A stretch of DNA of 64,000 nt from Burkholderia puraquae (GCF_002099195.1 NZ_NBYX01000002.1:475207-539206), one strand, 5' to 3'; positions 32,521-42,132 are shown, counted from the stretch's first letter. Made by a program: numbers and translations. Notes: generated by a model from the sequence alone, not told the origin.

Positions 32521-34185
32521 ATGAACGAAACCCGTGCGTCGCATCCGATCACCGAGGTCCTGCGGGCCTACTGGAAGGCCGATCGCCTGATGTTGCTGAC
32601 GGTCGTGGCCGTCGTCATCCTGTCTGGCGCGAGCGCGGTTGCCGCCCCCTATCTGTTCTCGCGCCTGATCGACGCGTTGTCGCATCGCGGCGTGCTCCAC
32701 GCGCTGATCCCGGGCTTCGTGGTCTACGCGGTGCTGCTGGGCCTTTCCAGCGCGCTGCAACGCGCGGTGCAGTACCTGGCGTTCATGAGCGCGCAGAATC
32801 TGGGCTTCATCACCAGCACGCGCTTTTTCGAGCGCATCCTGAAGAAGACCACGGTGTTCTTCGTCGAGCACAATCCCGCCGAAATACAGAGCGCGAACGA
32901 GCGTGGAAGCCGGGCGCTGTCGGTGCTCGTGCAACTGGGGCTGATGGACCTGATCCCCGGCACGCTGCAGATCGTGCTGACGCTCGTCACGCTCGGCGCA
33001 TTGATCAATTTCGAGGTCGTGGCCATCACGGCCGCCTACGGCGCGGTCGCGGTGACGATCGCGGTCGTCGCCGCCCGGCGCTCGCGCGCGTTCCTCGATC
33101 GCGCGATCGAGGCCGGGCAGGAGAATGCGCGTTTCGTCGGCGGCGCGATCAATGCGATGGAGACGCTCCGGCATTTCGGCAGCCATCGCTGGATGAGCGA
33201 ACGTTTCTCGGAGAAAGCGCGCGTCGTGCGCGACAGCTGGCGCGCGTATGTGCTGCAGCACGTCAGCTATCTTGCGCTGCTGGGTCTCGGCCTCGCAATC
33301 CAGTTCTCGGTGACGTTCTGGCTGCTGCTGCCGCGCCATGCGGCGGGGGCGCTGTCGATCGGCGACATCGTGCTGTTCAACACGCTGCTGCTGCAGCTGA
33401 ACATGCCGTTCGAAATGATCGCGCGCGCGGTCGACGAGAGCGCACGCTCCCGCGCGGCGCTCGTGCCGTTCGCGGCGCTGTGGACGGCGCCCGAGGAGCG
33501 GCAGGTGTCGCACGCGGCGGCGTTCGCGCCGCAGGACGGGCGCATCGTGTTCGACCGCGTCGCCTATGCGTACGACAATGGCCGCTGCGTCGCCGACGTC
33601 GACTTCGTCGCCGAGCGCGGTGCGATCACGTTCCTCGTCGGTGAAACGGGCGCAGGGAAATCCACCGTCTTCAAGCTCGCGCTGAAGTCGATCGAGCCGA
33701 CCGGCGGGCGCATTCTCGTCGACGGCGTGGATCTCGCGGCCATCGATCGCGCCGACTGGTACGGCGCGGTCGCCGTCGTGCCGCAGGATGTCGTGCTGCT
33801 GAACGAAAGCCTGGAAGACAACATCCTGCTCGGCCGGCCGCGTGACGCGCAGCGGTTGCGCGAAGCGGCCGCGAAGGCGACGATCCTGACGTTCATCGAC
33901 AGCCTGCCGGACGGTTTCCGCACCACGGTGGGCGAGCGCGGGCTGAAGCTGTCCGGCGGCGAGCGCCAGCGCATCGCGATCGCCCGCGCGCTGTACGGCG
34001 ATCCGAGCGTGCTGTTCCTCGACGAAGCGAGTTCCGCGCTCGACGAAGCCACCGAGCGCGACATCATGGAACACGTGCGGTTGCTGGCCCGCGACGTCAC
34101 GGTCGTCGCGATCACGCACCGCCGCTCGGTCATCGGGCCGGCCGACAAGGTCGTGCGGCTCGGCGATGCGCGCGTGCCGGCGTAG
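32521..34185 (+). CDS. ABC transporter, fused permease and ATPase
   Basis: This 554-residue half-transporter has an N-terminal six-helix ABC type-1 exporter domain (about 20-310). The nucleotide-binding domain has Walker A GETGAGKS, Q-loop VVPQDV, signature LSGGERQR, Walker B VLFLDEASSALDE and H-loop ITHRRS. It belongs to the ABCB/MsbA/ATM1-like exporters and should work as a homodimer in the inner membrane. The exported substrate is unknown. Monocistronic; the next gene is convergent 32 nt away. Confidence 0.93.
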   Translation: MNETRASHPITEVLRAYWKADRLMLLTVVAVVILSGASAVAAPYLFSRLIDALSHRGVLHALIPGFVVYAVLLGLSSALQRAVQYLAFMSAQNLGFITSTRFFERILKKTTVFFVEHNPAEIQSANERGSRALSVLVQLGLMDLIPGTLQIVLTLVTLGALINFEVVAITAAYGAVAVTIAVVAARRSRAFLDRAIEAGQENARFVGGAINAMETLRHFGSHRWMSERFSEKARVVRDSWRAYVLQHVSYLALLGLGLAIQFSVTFWLLLPRHAAGALSIGDIVLFNTLLLQLNMPFEMIARAVDESARSRAALVPFAALWTAPEERQVSHAAAFAPQDGRIVFDRVAYAYDNGRCVADVDFVAERGAITFLVGETGAGKSTVFKLALKSIEPTGGRILVDGVDLAAIDRADWYGAVAVVPQDVVLLNESLEDNILLGRPRDAQRLREAAAKATILTFIDSLPDGFRTTVGERGLKLSGGERQRIAIARALYGDPSVLFLDEASSALDEATERDIMEHVRLLARDVTVVAITHRRSVIGPADKVVRLGDARVPA

Positions 34186-34217
34186 GGCTGCACGGCCGCG
34201 TCCGCAGGCCGTCTGCC

Positions 34218-35255
34218 TTACCCGCGCATCGGCGGATTGAGCCGCGCGAACGCCTGCTGGCGGCGATACGGGAAGTGCGGATAAGGCGCTTCCACCGCGC
34301 TCGCCGCGTCGAGCGTCGCGACCTGCGCATCGGTCAGTGCCCAGCCGACCGCGCCGAGGTTCTGCCGCAGTTGCTCCTCGTTGCGCGCGCCGATGATCAC
34401 CGACGACACGGTCGGGCGCTGCAGCAGCCAGTTCAGTGCGATCTGCGGCACGGTCTTGCCGGTCTCCTCGGCGATCGCGTCGAGCGCATCGACCACGTCG
34501 TACAGGCGCGCGTCGTCTACCGGCGGCCCGTAGCTGGCCGTTTCATGCAGGCGGCTGCCTTCGGGCAGCGGCGCGTTGCGCCGGATCTTGCCGGTGAGCC
34601 GGCCCCAGCCGAGCGGGCTCCAGACGAGCGCGCCGAGCCCTTGGTCGGCGCCGAGCGGCATCAGGTCCCACTCGTAGTCTCGGCCGACGAGCGAGTAGTA
34701 GACCTGGTTCGCCACGTAACGCGACCAGCCGTGCCGGTCCGCCACCGCCAGCGACTTCATGATCTGCCACCCCGCGAAGTTCGACACGCCGATGTAGCGC
34801 AGCTTGCCTGCGCGCACGAGATCGTCGAGCGTCGACATCACTTCGTCGACCGGCGTGCCCGCGTCGAACGCGTGGAGTTGCAGCAGGTCGATGTAGTCGG
34901 TGTCGAGCCGGCGCAGCGCGTGGTCGACGGCGCGTACCAGCCGCGCACGCGACGTGCCCGCGTCGTTCGGGCCGTCGCCGGTCGGCAGGCCTGTCTTCGT
35001 CGAGATCAGCACCTGGTCGCGACGTCCCTTGATCGCGGCGCCGAGCACGCGCTCGGATTCGCCGTCCGAATACACGTCGGCCGTGTCGAACAGGTTCACC
35101 CCGGCGTCGACGCAGATGTCGATCAGGCGGCGCGCTTCGTCGACGCCCGTATTGCCCCATGCGCTGAACAGCGGGCCCGTGCCGCCGAACGTGCCGGCGC
35201 CGAAGCTGAGGACGGGAACCTTGAGGCCGGAGCGGCCGAGGGTGCGGTATTCCAT
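34218..35255 (-). CDS. Aldo/keto reductase
   Basis: This is a 345-residue AKR of the YghZ/PdxI-like group: MEYRTLGRSGLKVPVLSFGAG at the N-terminus and the tetrad residues Asp in NLFDTADVYS, Tyr in DVYSDGES, Lys in LISTKTG, and His in LLQLHAFD. The NADPH-binding end is VSSVIIGARNEEQL. It reduces aldehydes or ketones; substrate unknown. The start at 35255 is the family start. A LysR regulator is divergent. Confidence 0.93.
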   Translation of the reverse strand: MEYRTLGRSGLKVPVLSFGAGTFGGTGPLFSAWGNTGVDEARRLIDICVDAGVNLFDTADVYSDGESERVLGAAIKGRRDQVLISTKTGLPTGDGPNDAGTSRARLVRAVDHALRRLDTDYIDLLQLHAFDAGTPVDEVMSTLDDLVRAGKLRYIGVSNFAGWQIMKSLAVADRHGWSRYVANQVYYSLVGRDYEWDLMPLGADQGLGALVWSPLGWGRLTGKIRRNAPLPEGSRLHETASYGPPVDDARLYDVVDALDAIAEETGKTVPQIALNWLLQRPTVSSVIIGARNEEQLRQNLGAVGWALTDAQVATLDAASAVEAPYPHFPYRRQQAFARLNPPMRG

Positions 35256-35330
35256 GGCGGGTTTCCTTTGGGCGATCGACGTGTCGAGGGGGGCCGCGAG
35301 GCCAGGTGTTGCCACACTGTATCCCTTGCG

Positions 35331-35366
35331 GATATTTCGGATAATTGGGCACACTTCGAAAATATC
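35331..35366. promoter_or_regulatory. Inverted repeat between aldo/keto reductase and LysR
   Basis: GATATTTCG (35331-35339) and CGAAAATATC (35357-35366) are near-complementary arms in the 129-nt divergent promoter region. AT-rich dyads here are typical LysR-type sites. Confidence 0.5.
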
Positions 35367-35384
35367 GTTCGGAAGAGGCGAATA

Positions 35385-36272
35385 ATGCTGCTCGACAATC
35401 TCGCGCTGTTCCTGCGCATCGTGGAGAAGGGCGGACTGGCCGCGGCGGGCCGCGAGTTCGGGCTGTCGCCGGCCACCGTGTCCGAGCGGCTGACCGCGCT
35501 CGAGCGCCACTACGGCGCGGCGCTGCTCACGCGCACGACGCGTGCAATCAGCCTGACCGACGAGGGCCGCACGCTCGTCGACGGCGCGCGGCGCCTGCTG
35601 GCCGAAGCCGACGAACTGGAAAGCCGCGTGCGGTTCGGCGTGCAAACATTGTCGGGGCCGGTGCGCCTGAGCGCACCGGCCGATCTCGGCCGCGAGCGCG
35701 TGGTGCCGGTCGTCGACGCGTTCCTGGCCGAGCATCCGGGCGTCACGGTCGACCTGCATCTCGGCGACGGTTACGTCGATGTCGTCGGGCAGGGGCTCGA
35801 TTTCGCGATCCGCCGCGGGGTGCTTGCCGACAGTTCGTTGCGCAGCCGTTCGCTCGGCCGTGCGCGGCGCGTGGTGTGCGCGTCACCCGCGTATCTCGCT
35901 GCGCACGGCACGCCGCAGCATCCGGACGATCTCGCCGCGCACGACTGCATCGTGATGCGTTTCGGGCCGGCCCTGTATGCCGAATGGCCGTTCAGCATCG
36001 ATGGCGAACCGACGCGCGTGACGGTGCGCGGCCGGCGTGTGGCCAACGACGGTGCGCTCGTGCGCGCGTGGTGCGTCGCGGGGCACGGCGTCGCGCTGAA
36101 GTCGCTGGTCGACGTCGAGCAGGATCTGGCGTCCGGCGCGCTCGTCGAAGTCCTGCGCACGTACTCGCCGGGCGACGTCGATTTGCAGATCGTCTATCCG
36201 GGCAACGCGATGCAGCCGCGGCGCGTGCGCGCGCTGATCGACCGGTTGGCGCAGGCGCTGGGCGGGGCGTAA
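35385..36272 (+). CDS. LysR-type transcriptional regulator
   Basis: This is a 295-residue regulator: DNA-binding part MLLDNLALFLRIVEKGGLAA and SPATVSERLTALERHYGAAL, then an effector-binding domain of the CrgA/AaeR type. A GGAAGAGG ribosome site precedes the ATG. It is divergent from the aldo/keto reductase, which it probably controls in response to a carbonyl or related compound. Confidence 0.93.
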   Translation: MLLDNLALFLRIVEKGGLAAAGREFGLSPATVSERLTALERHYGAALLTRTTRAISLTDEGRTLVDGARRLLAEADELESRVRFGVQTLSGPVRLSAPADLGRERVVPVVDAFLAEHPGVTVDLHLGDGYVDVVGQGLDFAIRRGVLADSSLRSRSLGRARRVVCASPAYLAAHGTPQHPDDLAAHDCIVMRFGPALYAEWPFSIDGEPTRVTVRGRRVANDGALVRAWCVAGHGVALKSLVDVEQDLASGALVEVLRTYSPGDVDLQIVYPGNAMQPRRVRALIDRLAQALGGA

Positions 36273-36400
36273 CCGGGCAAGGTTCATGCGGTTCGCCGAG
36301 CGTTGCAGCGTTTGTCCAGACACGATCGCATCGAAGGCAGGCGTGGCGATTCCCGGCACGACGTCGCCGGCCGAAACCGGCGTTCGGTCGATTGCACACA

Positions 36401-36426
36401 TTTCGTCATTTAGCTAATATTCGAAA
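36401..36426. promoter_or_regulatory. Candidate ArsR operator
   Basis: TTTCG (36401-36405) and CGAAA (36422-36426) flank the AT-rich palindrome TTAGCTAA (36410-36417), 22 nt before the ArsR ATG. Suggests autoregulation. Confidence 0.45.
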
Positions 36427-36447
36427 CGTCAAGCGAAACCCGAAACC

Positions 36448-36747
36448 ATGGACGACGTCACCCGCATCAGCGCACTGGCCAACGAAAGCCGCCTGGCCGT
36501 GATGCGCTGGCTCAAGCAGCCGCGCAAGCATTTCCCGCCGCAGCCGCACGGCGATGTCGACGAACTCGGCGTGTGCTGCACGTACATCACCGAGAAGCTC
36601 GGCATCGCGCCGGCCACGACCACGCGCCACATGCGCATCCTGGCGGATGCCGGGCTCGTGCAGGCGACCCGCGTCGGCAAGTTCACGTACTACAAGCGGA
36701 TCGACGGCGCGCTGCAGCAGCTCGGCCGCGATCTTTTGCAACTCTGA
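36448..36747 (+). CDS. ArsR-family winged-helix regulator
   Basis: This is a 99-residue regulator: ISALANESRLAVMRWLKQPRK, then the recognition helix region IAPATTTRHMRILADAGLVQ and wing VGKFTYYKRID. The CC in ELGVCCTYI could bind metal or sense redox state, though a full ArsR metal site is not evident. It is directly upstream of, and probably co-transcribed with, the PLP decarboxylase; the stop overlaps an in-frame ATG of that gene (TGATG). Confidence 0.92.
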   Translation: MDDVTRISALANESRLAVMRWLKQPRKHFPPQPHGDVDELGVCCTYITEKLGIAPATTTRHMRILADAGLVQATRVGKFTYYKRIDGALQQLGRDLLQL

Positions 36748-36767
36748 TGCACACCGAGGCAACCGAC

Positions 36768-38120
36768 ATGGACGAACTTGCATTGCTGGCCGACGCCGAC
36801 CGGCGCGCGCACGCGTATCTGGCCGCGACGAACGCGCGGCGGGCGTATCCCGACGCGGCCGCATTGGCCGGCCTTGCTGCATTCGACGAGCCGCTGCCCG
36901 ATACGGGCCGCCCGGCCGACGACGTGCTGTGCCTGCTCGACGAGCGCGGCACGCCCGCGACCGTCGCGTCGAATGGCCCGAACTACTACGGCTTCGTGAT
37001 CGGCGCCACGCTGCCGGCCGCGGCGGCGGCCGAGCGGCTGATGCTCGCGTGGGACCAGTGCGCGTCGTCGTTTGCGAATTCGCCGGTCGCCGCGACGATC
37101 GAGCGCCAGGCCGCCCGCTGGGTCGTCGACGTGCTCGGGTTGCCCGAGGGCAGCGCGGTCGGTTTCGGCACGAGTGCGACGGCCTGCACGCTGGTTGCGC
37201 TGGTGGCCGCGCGGCGCGCGCTGCTCGCGCGCAAGGGCTGGGACGTCGACGAGGACGGCCTGATCGGTGCGCCCGAAGTGAAGGTCGTGATCTCCGAGCT
37301 TGCGCACATCACGGTGAAGAAGGCGCTGCGCGTGCTCGGTTTCGGGATGAAGCGCCTCGTCGTCGCGCCGGTCGACGCGCATGGCCGCATCGATCCGGCC
37401 CAGCTGCCGCCGCTCGACGACATGACGATCCTCTGCGTGCAGGCCGGCGAAGTGAACACCGGCGAGTTCGATCCGTTCGCGGCGCTGATTCCGCCCGCGA
37501 AGGCGGCCGGCGCGTGGGTGCATGTCGACGGCGCGTTCGGCCTGTGGGCCCGCGCATCGTCGAAGCGCGCGCTGACGGACGGCATCGACGGCGCGGACAG
37601 CTGGACGACCGACGGCCACAAGTGGCTCAACACGCCGTACGACGGCGCGATGGTGATCTGCCGCGACGCGGCCGCGCTCGCGACCGCGATGAACAGCGAC
37701 GCCGTCTACCTGAGCGGCGCGCAGGACGCGCAGAAGAACCTGAACCTCGAATTCTCGCGGCGCGCACGCGGCATTCCCGTATGGGCCGCGCTGCGCTCGC
37801 TCGGCCGCGCCGGCGTGGCCACGATGGTCGAGCGGCACTGCGTACAGGCGGCGCGGGTCGCGGACGGCCTGCGTGCCGCCGGTTACGATGTGCTGAACCG
37901 CGTCGTGCTGAACCAGGTGCTCGTGCGCGCCGGCACCGACGATGAAACGGCTGCGATCCGCGAGGCCGCGCAGGCGTCGGGCGAAGTGTGGTTCGGCGCG
38001 ACGGTGTGGCAAGGGCGGCCGGCGTTCCGGATCAGCGTGTCGTCGTGGCGCACCGAAGACACGCACATCGATCGTCTCGTGGCATTGCTGACGGAGCTGC
38101 GCGGCGTGCACGTGCGCTGA
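36768..38120 (+). CDS. PLP-dependent group II decarboxylase-like enzyme
   Basis: This 450-residue fold-type I PLP enzyme resembles aromatic amino acid or glutamate decarboxylases. It has a PLP-ring His in SELAHITVKKAL, the HVDGAFGLWARAS loop with the Asp that contacts the pyridine nitrogen, and the Schiff-base Lys in TTDGHKWLNTPYDG. Substrate unknown. The start at 36768 follows GAGG at a good distance; the alternative at 36747 overlaps the ArsR stop codon and would imply translational coupling. Confidence 0.9.
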   Translation: MDELALLADADRRAHAYLAATNARRAYPDAAALAGLAAFDEPLPDTGRPADDVLCLLDERGTPATVASNGPNYYGFVIGATLPAAAAAERLMLAWDQCASSFANSPVAATIERQAARWVVDVLGLPEGSAVGFGTSATACTLVALVAARRALLARKGWDVDEDGLIGAPEVKVVISELAHITVKKALRVLGFGMKRLVVAPVDAHGRIDPAQLPPLDDMTILCVQAGEVNTGEFDPFAALIPPAKAAGAWVHVDGAFGLWARASSKRALTDGIDGADSWTTDGHKWLNTPYDGAMVICRDAAALATAMNSDAVYLSGAQDAQKNLNLEFSRRARGIPVWAALRSLGRAGVATMVERHCVQAARVADGLRAAGYDVLNRVVLNQVLVRAGTDDETAAIREAAQASGEVWFGATVWQGRPAFRISVSSWRTEDTHIDRLVALLTELRGVHVR

Positions 38121-38201
38121 GCGGAGGCAGCGCGGCGGCGCGCGGAGGTTCGCTCACTCACGTGCGCCGCGTGCCGCGTATGCGCCGCTAACGCTGCATC
38201 G

Positions 38202-38834
38202 TCAGCGCGCCGAGTCGGGAAATGCGTGCATCGAGAACTCGAACGCGGCTTCCGCCAGTGCCTCGATATCCGCCACGCCGCCTTCCAGATGACCGTCGAT
38301 CCACAGCACGGCGAAGCCATGCACGAAGCTGCGCACGCCGACGCTGAACGCGCGGATCTGCTGCTCGTCGATGGTGGTTCCGACCATTCTCCGGATCGCC
38401 TGCGTCGTCACCTCGCTGTTTTCGCGCCGGGCCTGGACGAGTTCGGCATCGTCCCGGTGCTGGACCGCAAAGCCGCCGTACATGAGCCGGAACAACTCGG
38501 CGTGTGCGTGCGCAAACTTCACATGGGCCAGCCCGCCGGCCCGAAAGGCGTCGCGAGCCGACGCGCCGCGTGAAATTTCCGCAGCAAACGCGTCGACCTG
38601 CGCCTGTGTCAGGCGCCGGAAGCCTTCGACCACCAGCGCGACCAGCAGCGCCTCCTTGTTGACGAAGTGGCGATAGACGGCCGAGTCCGACACGCCCAGC
38701 TGCGTCGCCAGATGGCGCACGCTCAAGTCCCGCCCGTTCGCGTGCTCGAGCGCGGCAAAGGACAGATCCAGCACGGCCTGCCGCAGATTGCCGTGGTGGT
38801 AGCCCGCCTTCTGATTCCCGGGGTTTCTACTCAT
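38202..38834 (-). CDS. TetR-family repressor
   Basis: This is a 210-residue regulator. The N-terminal helix-turn-helix is LSVRHLATQLGVSDSAVYRH followed by FVNKEALLVALV. The C-terminal part is a TetR ligand/dimer domain of the TetR_C_33/WHG type. It is divergent from the DUF4336 gene, with two dyads in the 61-nt gap, so it very likely represses both. Confidence 0.93.
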   Translation of the reverse strand: MSRNPGNQKAGYHHGNLRQAVLDLSFAALEHANGRDLSVRHLATQLGVSDSAVYRHFVNKEALLVALVVEGFRRLTQAQVDAFAAEISRGASARDAFRAGGLAHVKFAHAHAELFRLMYGGFAVQHRDDAELVQARRENSEVTTQAIRRMVGTTIDEQQIRAFSVGVRSFVHGFAVLWIDGHLEGGVADIEALAEAAFEFSMHAFPDSAR

Positions 38835-38835
38835 T

Positions 38836-38885
38836 TGACAGTGTTCAATGTCACGGTCGACAATGTTTGCAACTCAAACATTGTC
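38836..38885. promoter_or_regulatory. TetR operators
   Basis: GACAATGTTT-N7-AAACATTGTC (38859-38885) has perfect 10-bp arms. A weaker dyad TGACA-N8-TGTCA (38836-38853) lies beside the TetR start codon. They fill the whole divergent promoter, a typical TetR autoregulation layout. Confidence 0.75.
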
Positions 38886-38895
38886 GGTTCTGGCG

Positions 38896-39573
38896 ATGCC
38901 CGCCCTTGATTCGTTGACGAAGGATATCTGGACTGCATCGGTCCCTCATTCTTTCATGGGGCTGCATGTCGGTGCGCGCATGACCGTCGTCCGGCTGTCG
39001 TCGGGCCGGCTGCTGCTGCATTCGCCGGTGCCGCTGGAAGGCGGGTTGCGCGCGGAAATCGATGCGCTCGGCGAGGTGGGCCACATCGTCTGCCCGAACC
39101 TGTTTCACCACCTCCATGCGGCCGGCGCCGTCGCGGCGTATCCGCGCGCATTGCTGCACGGCCCGGCCGCGCTGCAGCGCAAGCGCAAGGATCTGCACTT
39201 CGACGCGGTGCTGACGGCGGTGCCGCATCCGGAGTGGCGGGGCGACTTCGAACTGCTGACGATCGAGGGCTGCCTGCTGCGCGAGACGGTGTTCTATCAC
39301 CCGGCCAGCCGCACGCTGATCGCCTGCGATCTCGTCGAGAACTTTCACGCGTCGCCGCACTGGCTGACGCGGCATTACCTGCGCCTGGGCGGCGTGCTCG
39401 GGCAGGTCGGCTGGCATCCGTTGCTGCGCGTGGTCTACCGGGACCGGCGCGTGGCCCGCGCATGCATCGACAGGCTGCTGGAATGGCCGTTCGAACGCGT
39501 GGCGCTCGCGCACGGCGACCCGCTGACCGAGCACGCGCACGACGCGGTGCGGCAGGGCATGGCGTGGCTTTGA
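38896..39573 (+). CDS. DUF4336-type metallo-hydrolase-like protein
   Basis: This is a 225-residue protein with the DUF4336 pattern (MTVVRLSSGRLLLHSPVPL, HIVCPNLFHHLHAAG, ACDLVENF), distantly like metallo-beta-lactamase folds. The function is not established. Starts at 38848 and 38863 are in frame, but they lie inside the TetR operators, so 38896 (MPALDSL) is preferred. Likely induced when the divergent TetR releases. It ends 37 nt before the DUF2306 gene and may form an operon with it. Confidence 0.8.
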   Translation: MPALDSLTKDIWTASVPHSFMGLHVGARMTVVRLSSGRLLLHSPVPLEGGLRAEIDALGEVGHIVCPNLFHHLHAAGAVAAYPRALLHGPAALQRKRKDLHFDAVLTAVPHPEWRGDFELLTIEGCLLRETVFYHPASRTLIACDLVENFHASPHWLTRHYLRLGGVLGQVGWHPLLRVVYRDRRVARACIDRLLEWPFERVALAHGDPLTEHAHDAVRQGMAWL

Positions 39574-39610
39574 GTCCATCGATAACGACGCATGATCAGG
39601 GAGAGACGTG

Positions 39611-41245
39611 ATGGCAGGATCGAATGACATCGGGCATCCGGCGGTGAAGGCCTCCGCCCTCGCGGCGCGTGCCGGCGACGTGCCGGGCGGCCGCCTGCGG
39701 ACGTGGGCGATCGTGGTGTTCGTGGCGTTTGCCATCGTCACCGTCCTCTACGGCCTGACGGCCATCGCGACCGGGCACGCGAATTTCGGCGCGGTATCGG
39801 GCGACGCGCTCCTGCATGCGCGCGAACAGCTCCGCGCGATGTCGATCGCCGGCGGCGATCCCGGCTGGGGGCAGGTGATCGGCACCGACGATCCGTTCAT
39901 CTGGATCGCGGCCAGGCTGACGTCGGCGCGGCTCATGTTCGGCGAGAACGGCGTCTACGACACCCTGCTCTACTACGCGCGGATGCCGAAGGCGAACATC
40001 GTCATCCTGTCGCTGCACAACATCATGGGCGGCACGTGCATGCTGCTGGGCGCGCTGCAGTTCTGGCCGGCGCTGCGCCGCAACCATCCGCGCTGGCATC
40101 GCACGGCGGGCGTGGTCTACATGGTTTCGTCGCAGATCGCGATGATCGGCGCGATGACTTACATGGTGCGCACGCCCGTCGCGATGATGTACGACACGCT
40201 CACGTTCGCGACCGGCCTCTGGTTTCTCGCGCTGGGCGTCACGGCATCGCTGTGGATGTCGATCCACCACCTGATCCGCCGCGAGATCGCCCAGCATCAG
40301 GCCTACATGGCGATCAACTACGGCTTCCTGCTCACGGCGCCGTTTACGCGCATCGACTGGATCTGGGCCGCGATGGTCTATCCGGACGTCAACCAGAACA
40401 CGTCCAATTTCTCGGCGGTCGCGGTGCTGATCGCGCAATGCATGCTGTTCGGCTACCTGCTGCTGTGCATGAATCGCTGGTTCCAGAAGTCGCGCCCGGC
40501 CACGGGCCGCGCCGGCCCGGTGTTTTCGGCCGCGTTCACGGAGGCCGTTGCCAAGGCGGGTGTCGCCGTGCTGTCGATGCTGAGCATCGTCGCGCTGGCC
40601 GCCGTCGTCGATCACGACCTGGTGACGCCCGGCCTCGACCGGTTCCAGGCCGGCAAGGACTGGATTCCGGCCGGACTCGCCGCGTTCCAGGGCAACGTGC
40701 TGCGGGCGGCGCCCGGTTCTCGCTGGCTCTATGCCGCCAGTGCGATGGGTGTGTGCGCGCTCGCGCCGTTCCTGCTGCGCGCCGCGTTCATCGGGAAGCC
40801 GCGGCCGGCACGGATGATGCGGCTCGCGGCCGCGACCGGCGTGCTGACCGCGGCAAACGGCGCCGTGTTGCTGTACTGGGGGCAACTGCTGGGCGGCCCG
40901 ACCGCGATCACGTCGTCCGGCGGGACGCCGTTCCAGATGAACGGTGCATTCGAATTGTTCTTCGCGGTGCTGCTGCTCTGGGGCGTGATGCGTGAGCGCC
41001 ATGCGCTCGTCAAGGAGTGGAGCCTGTTCGCCGTGCTCTGCGTGCTGGCGCTGCCGAGTCTCTATGCGTTCGTGCCGCTGGTCGGGTGGATCTATCTTCA
41101 GATCGGCGTGCCGGACCTGCCGCATTACGTCGAGATCACCAGTGTCTATCGCGTTGCGATCAGCATCGGCCTGATCCTCGCGATGCTGGTGGGCTTGCTT
41201 TACGCCGTGTACGGTAGCGCGACGCAGGAGAAATTCGCGCGCTAG
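39611..41245 (+). CDS. DUF2306 multi-pass membrane protein
   Basis: This 544-residue protein has about ten to twelve predicted membrane helices. The DUF2306 part (LHNIMGGTCMLLGALQFWPALR, WHRTAGVVYMVS, HQAYMAINYGFLLTAPFTRIDW) has conserved His residues in helices, like cytochrome b561-type haem sites. A C-terminal DUF2306-unrelated hydrophobic half follows. A redox or sterol-like role is speculative. The ATG at 39611 is preferred; a GTG at 39608 is also possible. Probably in the TetR-controlled unit. Confidence 0.82.
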   Translation: MAGSNDIGHPAVKASALAARAGDVPGGRLRTWAIVVFVAFAIVTVLYGLTAIATGHANFGAVSGDALLHAREQLRAMSIAGGDPGWGQVIGTDDPFIWIAARLTSARLMFGENGVYDTLLYYARMPKANIVILSLHNIMGGTCMLLGALQFWPALRRNHPRWHRTAGVVYMVSSQIAMIGAMTYMVRTPVAMMYDTLTFATGLWFLALGVTASLWMSIHHLIRREIAQHQAYMAINYGFLLTAPFTRIDWIWAAMVYPDVNQNTSNFSAVAVLIAQCMLFGYLLLCMNRWFQKSRPATGRAGPVFSAAFTEAVAKAGVAVLSMLSIVALAAVVDHDLVTPGLDRFQAGKDWIPAGLAAFQGNVLRAAPGSRWLYAASAMGVCALAPFLLRAAFIGKPRPARMMRLAAATGVLTAANGAVLLYWGQLLGGPTAITSSGGTPFQMNGAFELFFAVLLLWGVMRERHALVKEWSLFAVLCVLALPSLYAFVPLVGWIYLQIGVPDLPHYVEITSVYRVAISIGLILAMLVGLLYAVYGSATQEKFAR

Positions 41246-41248
41246 CCG

Positions 41249-41295
41249 CGTTTGCGCGAAGCCGGCCGCAGCGGCGAGGAGTGTGTGCGCAAACG
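41249..41295 (+). terminator. Hairpin after the DUF2306 gene
   Basis: CGTTTGCGC (41249-41257) pairs with GCGCAAACG (41287-41295) across a GC-rich loop. No T tract. The rest of the 419-nt gap to 41664 holds no recognisable gene or motif. Confidence 0.35.
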
Positions 41296-41664
41296 GCGCA
41301 TATCGTTCGCGCCGTCGCGTCGCCGAGGTCCGTCACCGGCCGCCGGCGTTGCCCGCGAGCGCCGCGGCCGCCACCTTCGGGCACTCGATGAATTGCAGTG
41401 CGGCCGGCGTACGTCGCGCCTTCTGCAATGGTGTTCATGCCATGCAAGGCCGGCTTGAGCCATAACGAAGCCGAAGATGCCGATCCGGTGCACCTCGCGC
41501 AAGGTGTGTCGGTGCTGGCGAACCTGCTGGCCGATTGCACGCTAGCCGCGCGCAATGGCGGGGCTTGCAACACGTCCGCAAGCGTGAAAATGTCGGACAA
41601 TGGCCGCTGCGCGCGCCACGCCGGCGCAGCGTTCAACCAAAGCATTCACGCTTGCGAGATCCCC

Positions 41665-42132
41665 ATGTCGACTCCCTTTCCCCGGGAACTGCTGAAGGCC
41701 GCCGATATCGCGAAGATGGAACCGACGCGCGCGGTGCATTCGCTGAATCCCAATGCCGTTCGTCTCAAGCGACAACTCAGCGACCTGACCGGCCTGACGC
41801 AATTCGGTGTTCACCTGCTCACGCTGATGCCCGGTCACGAATCGGCCGAGTATCACCGTCACCTGTACGAAGAAGAGTTCGTGTACGTGCTGTCCGGTAC
41901 GGGCGCGGTCACGATCGGCGAGCGCACCAGTGAAATCGGGGCTGGCGATTTTCTGGGCTTTCCGCGCGGCGGCGAAGCGCATACGGTGCAGAACACCGGC
42001 GATACGCCGCTCGAGCTGCTCGTCGGCGGGCAGCGGCTCGAACACGACGTCTGCGAATACCCGCGAATCGGCAAGCGGCTTTATATCGCGGGCGAGCTCG
42101 AAGACTATGTCGATCTGCCGAAGCAGCCTTGA
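41665..42132 (+). CDS. Cupin-domain protein
   Basis: This is a 155-residue cytosolic cupin. Motif 1 is GHESAEYHRHLYEEEFVYVLSG, with three potential metal ligands (two His, Glu), and motif 2 is GDFLGFPRGGEAHTVQNTG. Similar proteins bind sugars or act as small oxygenases or isomerases; the role is unknown. The start at 41665 (MSTPFPREL) gives the family length. The frame is open upstream to 41398 but that part is not protein-like. Confidence 0.88.
   Translation: MSTPFPRELLKAADIAKMEPTRAVHSLNPNAVRLKRQLSDLTGLTQFGVHLLTLMPGHESAEYHRHLYEEEFVYVLSGTGAVTIGERTSEIGAGDFLGFPRGGEAHTVQNTGDTPLELLVGGQRLEHDVCEYPRIGKRLYIAGELEDYVDLPKQP

Noticed and set aside
32341..34119. 592-codon minus-strand open frame opposite the ABC transporter
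   Set aside because: Shadow frame; the plus strand has Walker, signature and membrane segments.
41398..41664. N-terminal extension of the cupin gene
   Set aside because: Cys/Ala-rich with no homologous pattern; the cupin begins normally at 41665.
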